Part shown: piece after piece, positions 6,839 to 10,814 of the stretch
How positions within the stretch are numbered: position 1 is the first letter of the stretch
Layout: each line of letters opens with the position of its first letter
Origin: Nitrospirota bacterium
GTDB lineage: Bacteria; Nitrospirota_A; Leptospirillia; Leptospirillales; Leptospirillaceae
Reading direction: 5' to 3'
Length of the DNA stretch: 10,814 bases
Assembly (NCBI GenBank): GCA_021795275.1
Contig: JAJYPO010000070.1
Span: 1-10,814, forward strand
Position numbers and translations under genes: made by a program
The notes under the pieces: generated by a model
Databases searched by the model: none
Told to the model about the DNA's origin: nothing
What the model saw: the letters and a program-made list of their open reading frames with translations, nothing else

Positions 6839-7446
6839 AAAACAAGAAGAGACGCCCTATCGTCCTGGCCGACCGGGACGGGACCCTCATCCGGGATGTT
6901 CCCTATCTCTCCCGTCTCGAAGACATCACCCTTCTTCCGGGGGTGGCGGAGGCTCTTCGCCAACTCAACCGGCGCCAAATCCCGGTGGCGATGGTCACCA
7001 ACCAGTCAGGGGTGGCCCGGGGATATTTCCCGGAATCCTTCGTCCTGGAGAGCCACGCCCGCCTCATGGAGCTCCTGGCGGGGGAGGATGCCGCCATCCA
7101 GGGTCTTTACTACTGCCCTCACCTCTCGCCGGAGGACTCCCATCCCGTTTCGGAGGCCTCCCTGGCCCGCTATCGGAAAGCCTGCTCGTGCCGGAAGCCG
7201 GAGCCGGAGCTTGTTTTCCGGGCCCTTTATGACCTGGGAGGAGATCCGGACAGGAGCGCCGTCATCGGCGATGCCGACAGGGACATTTTGGCAGGCTTTT
7301 CGGCGGGTGTGAAGCTTGGATACCGCATTGTAGGCGGGGAAGCGGGGTCCTCAACCGTCCCTTCGTCGTTTCAAGTCAGCTCCTTCGCGGAAGGGGTGGA
7401 GCGCTTCCTGACCTGGCTCGACGGCGGGGACGCCCGGGGGTTCTGA
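6835..7446 (+). CDS. gmhB: D-glycero-beta-D-manno-heptose-1,7-bisphosphate 7-phosphatase
   Basis: This 203-residue HAD-family phosphatase removes the C-7 phosphate of heptose-1,7-bisphosphate, a step in making the ADP-heptose used by the neighbouring heptosyltransferases. It acts in the cytoplasm. The nucleophile motif is DRDGT (D13, D15). Motif II is TNQSGVARG (55-63), the same text as in E. coli GmhB apart from one residue. The zinc loop is YYCPH (C94, H96) plus CSCRKP (C117, C119), with K121 as motif III. Motif IV is GDADRD (D146, D150). Length is close to E. coli GmhB, with a short C-terminal tail. The start is GTG 6835, overlapping the waaF stop as GTGA; AAAGGAG (6818-6824) lies ten bases upstream. 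It ends the first overlapped block. Whether the substrate is the beta or alpha anomer cannot be settled from sequence; linkage to WaaC/WaaF-like genes favours the LPS (beta) route. Confidence 0.9.
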   Translation: MKNKKRRPIVLADRDGTLIRDVPYLSRLEDITLLPGVAEALRQLNRRQIPVAMVTNQSGVARGYFPESFVLESHARLMELLAGEDAAIQGLYYCPHLSPEDSHPVSEASLARYRKACSCRKPEPELVFRALYDLGGDPDRSAVIGDADRDILAGFSAGVKLGYRIVGGEAGSSTVPSSFQVSSFAEGVERFLTWLDGGDARGF

Positions 7447-7462
7447 GAGCGGGGAGGGGGGC

Positions 7463-7512
7463 CGGAAACCCGGATCCCCGGGAGGTCTCTTCCTGTATTC
7501 GGAAACCGGATC
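7463..7512. repeat. Short direct repeat in the gmhB/zinc-ribbon gap
   Basis: CGGAAACCCGGATC (7463-7476) recurs as CGGAAACCGGATC (7500-7512), differing by one C. The second copy runs into the promoter-like motif. It may mark a regulator site or a small duplication. Confidence 0.4.
7469..7482 (+). terminator. Weak hairpin after gmhB
   Basis: CCCGG (7469-7473) and CCGGG (7478-7482) form a 5-bp G+C stem with an ATCC loop 22 bases after the gmhB stop. The following bases (AGGTCTCTTCCTGTATTC) are only moderately T-rich, so read-through into the next block is likely or termination is weak. Confidence 0.25.
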
Positions 7513-7522
7513 ATGCTATTCT
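7506..7522 (+). promoter_or_regulatory. Candidate extended -10 promoter of the second LPS block
   Basis: TGCTATTCT (7514-7522) is an extended -10-like site preceded by CCGGATCA. The motif matches the one at 3426-3441 in its CCGGAT and ATGCTA parts. No clear -35 is seen. Transcription from here would leave a leader of about 65 bases before TTG 7595. Confidence 0.4.
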
Positions 7523-7535
7523 TCTTCCAAAGATC

Positions 7536-7551
7536 ACCGGGATTTCCCGGT
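7536..7551 (+). other. Leader hairpin before the second LPS block
   Basis: ACCGGG (7536-7541) pairs with CCCGGT (7546-7551) around the loop ATTT. It would sit at the very start of a transcript from the 7506-7522 site. A-rich sequence follows rather than T, so it is not a terminator on the + strand. It may stabilise the message end. Confidence 0.35.
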
Positions 7552-7594
7552 TACGAAAAAAACACACGGATTCATCGTTCTCCTGGAGGTTCCC

Positions 7595-7786
7595 TTGGGT
7601 GTCGATCCCTTTCTTCTGTCGATTCTGGTCTGCCCGAAATGCCACGGATCCCTGACGGTTAAAAACAACCCCGATGGTCTCTTCTGCCAGTCCTGCGGGC
7701 TTCTCTATCCGGTCAAAGACGACATTCCGGTGATGCTGGTCGAGGAGGCCATTCCTCTTGCCACCGCCGGAGAAGGCCGGCCCTGA
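7595..7786 (+). CDS. Trm112 / YcaR-like zinc-ribbon protein
   Basis: This 63-residue protein resembles the Trm112-like (YcaR/UPF0434) family. Two Cys pairs, CPKC (C13, C16) and CQSC (C31, C34), would hold one zinc. They are followed by the family hallmark [12 protein letters not shown] (37-48). Eukaryotic and archaeal Trm112 proteins activate methyltransferases; the role of the bacterial short form is not well defined. In E. coli ycaR lies beside lpxK and kdsB, so placement among LPS genes is a recurring context. The start is TTG 7595, supported by GGAGG at 7585-7589 with a 5-base spacer; no ATG or GTG lies in frame before the conserved part. The gene opens the second block and its stop overlaps the probable CTG start of the next gene. 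Length is usual for the family. Confidence 0.85.
   Translation: MGVDPFLLSILVCPKCHGSLTVKNNPDGLFCQSCGLLYPVKDDIPVMLVEEAIPLATAGEGRP
7769..7776 (+). promoter_or_regulatory. Ribosome binding site supporting the CTG 7783 start
   Basis: GGAGAAGG ends six bases before CTG 7783. It lies inside the end of the zinc-ribbon gene and gives normal Shine-Dalgarno spacing for a CTG start. Confidence 0.5.
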
Positions 7787-8871
7787 AGACCGCCCCTTCA
7801 GTTCCTGTCCGGAAGATTCTCCTGGTCGGGCTCCGGAGCCTGGGCGATGTCATTCTCACAACGGGTGCCATTTCCGCCCTGAAGGAGCTCTATCCCGGGG
7901 CCCGGATCGATTATCTGACCCGCGCCCCCTACGACTCCCTTCTGGGGGAGGAGCCCGGCCTCAATCGGGCATTCAGTCTCCCTCCCAAGAGGACGTCCCT
8001 GTTTTCAAGCCTCTGGGGTTATGGCCGCTTCCTCCGCGAGATCCGGCACCAGGGCTATGATCTGGTGATCGACTTCTTTGCCCGGGGACCCCGCTCCCGG
8101 GTCATCACCTATGTTTCAGGCGCCACCCGCAGGCTGGGTCTGGTCGACAAGAGCGCCTGGATCCACCGTCGTCTGGACCGTCATGTTTACACCATGAGCC
8201 TCTGTCCGCCGGTCCAGCTCGCTCTGACCCGGGACCGGATTCCCTATCTGGTCAGCCGGCTGGGGCGCCTTGAGGGAGCCCACCTCCCGAGGCTGACCGT
8301 GAGCGGAACAGACGTAGAACTGGCGCGGGCTCTCCTGACCGAAGAGGGGATCCCGGAAGGCCGCTACTGGATCTTTTTTTGCGGCTCGGGAGCCCGGACC
8401 AAGAACTGGCCCCCTGACCGATTTTCCGAGATCGCCGGGCGCCTCCTTAGGGAGGGTTTCCATGTGCTCTGTCTGGGAGGAACGGCCGACCGGGAGCAGC
8501 AGGAAGCCTTCGCCGCCTCCTTCGAAACGCTCCCGTCGGGGGTCCATATCCGGACACAGCTCCCCTGGGGAACCCTCAAGGGTGTCTGCCGACTGTCCCG
8601 GGGAACACTTTCGAACGACTCGGGACCGGCCCATCTCGCCCAGGCTGTGGGCTCTCCCTCCGTGGTCCTCTTCGGACCGGGTGACCATGTCTCCTACGCC
8701 CCCTTTCTCGGAAGCCTCGTCAAGGCCGATCTGGCCTGCCAGCCCTGCCAGTCCTTTGCCGCCCGATGTCCGGACAACCAGTGCATGAAGATGATTTCGG
8801 CCGAGACGGTCTGGGAAGAGATCCGGAAACTTCCTTCCCCTCTGGCTCCGGTCTCTTTCTCCGGAGGATGA
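7783..8871 (+). CDS. GT9 family glycosyltransferase with probable CTG start
   Basis: A heptosyltransferase-type enzyme of 362 residues if it starts at CTG 7783. The frame is open well upstream of GTG 8065, the first conventional start codon. That upstream part encodes the essential GT9 N-terminus: [19 protein letters not shown] (11-29, D22 as likely catalytic Asp), then [14 protein letters not shown] and [15 protein letters not shown]. Starting at 8065 would delete the N-terminal half of the first Rossmann domain. Donor-side motifs are [11 protein letters not shown] (200-210) and NDSGPAH (278-284). The four-cysteine cluster is C319, C322, C329, C334. The candidate start overlaps the preceding TGA as CTGA, like the ATGA/GTGA junctions elsewhere, and has GGAGAAGG upstream. 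The sequence looks closer to WaaQ/heptosyltransferase III-type proteins than to WaaC or WaaF, but acceptor and sugar are unknown. A -1 frameshift fusion with the upstream gene, or a sequence error, are alternatives. Confidence 0.8.
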   Translation: MKTAPSVPVRKILLVGLRSLGDVILTTGAISALKELYPGARIDYLTRAPYDSLLGEEPGLNRAFSLPPKRTSLFSSLWGYGRFLREIRHQGYDLVIDFFARGPRSRVITYVSGATRRLGLVDKSAWIHRRLDRHVYTMSLCPPVQLALTRDRIPYLVSRLGRLEGAHLPRLTVSGTDVELARALLTEEGIPEGRYWIFFCGSGARTKNWPPDRFSEIAGRLLREGFHVLCLGGTADREQQEAFAASFETLPSGVHIRTQLPWGTLKGVCRLSRGTLSNDSGPAHLAQAVGSPSVVLFGPGDHVSYAPFLGSLVKADLACQPCQSFAARCPDNQCMKMISAETVWEEIRKLPSPLAPVSFSGG

Positions 8872-8872
8872 C

Positions 8873-9901
8873 GTGGCCCTGTCCCTGGGAATCATCCGGA
8901 CCCGCTATCTGGGAGACGTCATCCTCCTGGTGCCCCTCATCCGGGAAATCCAGTCCTTCGATCCAGAGGCCCGGATCTCGGTCGTGCTCAATGCCGGGAC
9001 CACATATCCCCTTGAGCGCTTTCCGGGAGTCTCCCTCATGACCATGGCCACCTCCGGGAGAATCCGGCGGTTCTTGAGCACCCTGGCCCTGGCCCGGGAG
9101 GTCCGGAGCCGGAAACTCGATCTTCTCTTCGACCTGACTGTCTCCGACCGTTCCCGACTCATTTCCCGGTTTTCCGGCGCGAAAAAGACGGGAGCGGCCG
9201 GGGCGAGGGGAGACCGAAGGGAAGGGGATCCCTGGCAGAGCTACCTTTCCGTGGACCTTGATTTCGGTCCGGAGTCGGTGGGTGTTCAGTATGGGAAACT
9301 TTTTTCGGCCCTGGGACTCCCCGTCACAGGGTCCGGCGACAAGGCCTATCCCCCGGATCCCCGGTGGACCGGAGAGGCCGAAGGCTTTTTGGCCCGGACC
9401 TTCCCGAAAAAGGGGCCGGTCCTTTTTCTTCATCCGGGGGGACGCCACTGGTTCAAGCGCTGGCCTCCCGACCGCTTCGCCAGGCTTGCCGACCTGTGGG
9501 GCTCCCGGACGGGAGGGGGGGTGATCGTGGCCGGCTCCTCCCCCGAACGGACCCTCGTCGAATCGGTCCTTTCCGGAGTCGCCCGAGCGAAAGCCATTCC
9601 CCTGATCGGGGCTCCGATCGGCCTTCTCGATGCCATAATCCGCCGTGCGACGGTCTTCGTGGGCTCCGACAGCGGCCCGCTCCATATCGCCGATGCGGCC
9701 CATGTCCCGCTGGTCGGCCTCTTCGGGTCGACCCTTCCCGCGGTCTGGGGTCCCACGGCCTCCCCCCGGCGGGAGGTCGTTTACCATGCCCTCTCCTGTT
9801 CCCCTTGTGCCCATTCCGGATGCAGCCGGGGATCGGAAAACTGCCTGGATTCCATTTTGGTCGAGGAGGTCTATGACCGGGTGGAAAGGGTCCTTGCATG
9901 A
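8873..9901 (+). CDS. GT9 family glycosyltransferase (heptosyltransferase III-like)
   Basis: This 342-residue cytoplasmic glycosyltransferase probably adds a further heptose or similar sugar to the LPS core. The N-terminus LGIIRTRYLGDVILLVPLI places D15 at the catalytic Asp. LLFDLTVSDRSRLISRFSGAKK (84-105) is typical of the WaaQ-like branch. HPGGRHWFKRW (187-197) and SDSGPLH (265-271) are the donor-side motifs, followed by GLFGSTLPAVWGP. The four-cysteine cluster is C309, C312, C317, C324, in which the last spacing is six residues rather than five. The start is GTG 8873, one base after the previous stop, with GGAGG (8863-8867) five bases ahead; ATG 8868 is in another frame. A G7 run (9515-9521) encodes part of a Gly triplet before VIVAGSS. 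The gene ends in an ATGA overlap with the deacetylase. The exact acceptor and donor cannot be told. Confidence 0.85.
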   Translation: MALSLGIIRTRYLGDVILLVPLIREIQSFDPEARISVVLNAGTTYPLERFPGVSLMTMATSGRIRRFLSTLALAREVRSRKLDLLFDLTVSDRSRLISRFSGAKKTGAAGARGDRREGDPWQSYLSVDLDFGPESVGVQYGKLFSALGLPVTGSGDKAYPPDPRWTGEAEGFLARTFPKKGPVLFLHPGGRHWFKRWPPDRFARLADLWGSRTGGGVIVAGSSPERTLVESVLSGVARAKAIPLIGAPIGLLDAIIRRATVFVGSDSGPLHIADAAHVPLVGLFGSTLPAVWGPTASPRREVVYHALSCSPCAHSGCSRGSENCLDSILVEEVYDRVERVLA

Positions 9902-10632
9902 CGGCCGAAGTCAGGGTCCCGGTCCTCTACTATCATCGGGTCGCCCCGGATGCCGATCCCCGGACCGGGGTGACACCTAAGCAGTTTTCGGCCCAGATGG
10001 CCCTTCTTGGGAGCCTGGGGTTTGTCGGGACCTCTCTCGAGCGGGCCCTGAACTGGAAGGAGGGGTCTGATACGATGAATCGCCACCCTCTGGCGATCAC
10101 CTTCGACGACGGCTACGAGGACAATTTTACTTTTGCGGCCCCGATTCTCGAGGGGTTCGGCTTCGTGGCGACGATTTATTTCGTGGCCGGACGAATGGGA
10201 CAAACGGTCGACTGGACCCCTGATCCGGTGTGGACGGGCCATCGCCTGATGGGGCAGTCCCTGGCCCGGGAGCTCGTGGGTCGGGGATTCGAGGCGGGCT
10301 CGCACACGATGACGCATCCGGATCTCGCGAGGATTCCGGATCGAGAAGCCTGGCGGGAGATCCGGGAGAGCCGGGATCGTCTTTCCCAGGATCTCTCCTG
10401 CCCGGTCACGACCTTCTGCTATCCCTATGGCTCCTTCCGGGACTCCCATCCGTCGATGGTCCGGGAGGCGGGGTACCGTGCGGCCCGAACGGTCCGCCGC
10501 TACCGGCTCCGAGGGCGTTCCGATCCCTTCCAGATGGCCTGCCGTCCGGTGTCGGGTCGGATGGGACTTCCCCGTTTTGCGCTGACGCTCCTGAGCTACC
10601 GGCTGGGTCTCCGGGGAGGGGATCTTCCGTGA
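9898..10632 (+). CDS. Polysaccharide deacetylase, NodB/CE4 domain, cytoplasmic
   Basis: This 244-residue protein has the CE4 motifs in order. YYHRVAPD (11-18) is the usual N-terminal signature. TFDDGYEDN (68-76) holds D70 as likely base and D71 as metal ligand. SHTMTHPDL (135-143) gives metal ligands H136 and H140. FCYPYGSF (173-180) is motif 3. Such enzymes remove N- or O-acetyl groups from sugars using a divalent metal. No signal peptide or membrane segment is visible, so the substrate should be cytoplasmic, for instance an acetylated sugar on the nascent core or its carrier. That is an inference from the operon. The start ATG 9898 overlaps the previous stop by ATGA and the stop overlaps the next gene by GTGA. 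The C-terminal 45 residues are Arg-rich and less conserved in appearance. Peptidoglycan deacetylases of this family are normally exported, which argues against that role. Confidence 0.85.
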   Translation: MTAEVRVPVLYYHRVAPDADPRTGVTPKQFSAQMALLGSLGFVGTSLERALNWKEGSDTMNRHPLAITFDDGYEDNFTFAAPILEGFGFVATIYFVAGRMGQTVDWTPDPVWTGHRLMGQSLARELVGRGFEAGSHTMTHPDLARIPDREAWREIRESRDRLSQDLSCPVTTFCYPYGSFRDSHPSMVREAGYRAARTVRRYRLRGRSDPFQMACRPVSGRMGLPRFALTLLSYRLGLRGGDLP

Positions 10633-10814
10633 CAAAGCCTCTTTCCATCCTCCATCTTGACTGCACCATGGGGCAGGGAGGTCAGGAAAAGGACCACTTC
10701 CACGAGGCGGTGGCCTTTTCGAAAATAGGCCACCGGTACGTCATCGCGGCCCGTCCGGGAACCTTTCTCTTGAGAGTGGCCGAAAGCAAGGGCTTCGGGC
10801 TTTCCGTTCCCTTC
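10629..10814 (+). CDS. Glycosyltransferase, GT4-type N-terminus (3' end outside window)
   Basis: Only the first 62 residues are inside the window, open to the last base. LSILHLDCTMGQGGQEKD followed by HEAVAFSKIGHRYVIAARPG and a FLLRVAESKGF helix matches the first Rossmann half of GT-B retaining glycosyltransferases of family 4 (WaaG type). In these the G-G-Q/E loop contacts the acceptor or donor and the next helix reads as 'sugar-binding helix, H.v.vaa.pgs'. The start is GTG 10629, forming a GTGA overlap with the deacetylase stop. GGAGGGG (10615-10621) lies seven bases ahead; ATG 10668 would cut into the conserved first strand. Context suggests core extension after heptose addition. The donor sugar cannot be predicted from this fragment, and no catalytic EX7E motif is in view. 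Confidence 0.75.
   Translation, partial: MTKPLSILHLDCTMGQGGQEKDHFHEAVAFSKIGHRYVIAARPGTFLLRVAESKGFGLSVPF

Noticed and set aside
6066..6890. Minus-strand 274-codon frame opposite waaF
   Set aside because: Highly Arg/Pro/Gly-rich shadow frame created by G+C-rich third positions of waaF.
8720..9814. Long minus-strand frame (364 codons) opposite the GT9 genes
   Set aside because: Shadow of the + strand coding genes: composition is Gly/Arg/Pro/Asp-rich with no motif, while the + strand frame has clear GT9 motifs.
1..10814. CRISPR array, insertion sequence or tRNA/rRNA genes
   Set aside because: No regularly spaced repeats, transposase motifs, terminal inverted repeats or foldable tRNA sequences were seen on either strand.

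Overview
The window reads as a chromosomal segment from a G+C-rich Gram-negative bacterium. It has an outer-membrane-type barrel protein, a hopanoid methylase and a run of lipopolysaccharide (LPS) inner-core genes. The combination suggests an environmental bacterium such as an acidophilic Nitrospirota (Leptospirillum-like) or a similar lineage. That placement is a guess from gene content and protein flavour, not a database match. All convincing genes lie on the + strand.

Layout. (1) 2-808 is the C-terminal part of a probable outer-membrane beta-barrel protein cut by the window edge, followed by a 646-base gap with a plausible terminator near 991-1025. (2) 1455-2993 is a B12-binding radical SAM enzyme that matches the hopanoid C-3 methylase HpnR. 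It stands alone, with no other hopanoid genes visible. (3) 2994-3447 is a gap with no convincing gene but several inverted repeats, the best a 16-bp bulged stem closing at 3204/3289. (4) 3448-7446 is a tightly overlapped block: two WaaC-like GT9 glycosyltransferases, a WaaF-like GT9 enzyme and the heptose bisphosphate phosphatase GmhB. (5) A 148-base gap carries a second copy of the promoter-like motif found before block 4. (6) 7595-10814 is a second overlapped block: a Trm112/YcaR-like zinc-ribbon protein, two more GT9 enzymes, a NodB-type deacetylase with no signal peptide, and the start of a GT4-type glycosyltransferase that runs off the window.

How the genes work together. GmhB helps make the ADP-heptose precursor. 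The five GT9 enzymes probably add heptoses or related sugars in sequence to the lipid A-Kdo acceptor on the cytoplasmic face of the inner membrane. The deacetylase and GT4 enzyme would modify and extend the core. HpnR would tune the hopanoid part of the same outer envelope. Most junctions overlap by four bases (ATGA, GTGA or CTGA), which implies translational coupling.

Most notable observations: the fourth GT9 gene lacks any ATG, GTG or TTG start near its conserved N-terminus and appears to start at CTG 7783 inside a CTGA overlap. All five GT9 proteins keep a C-terminal four-cysteine cluster that the E. coli WaaC and WaaF proteins, as I recall them, lack. The first GT9 gene contains a run of nine G that could act as a phase-variation switch. 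The gap before the LPS block may encode a structured RNA or a palindromic repeat unit.
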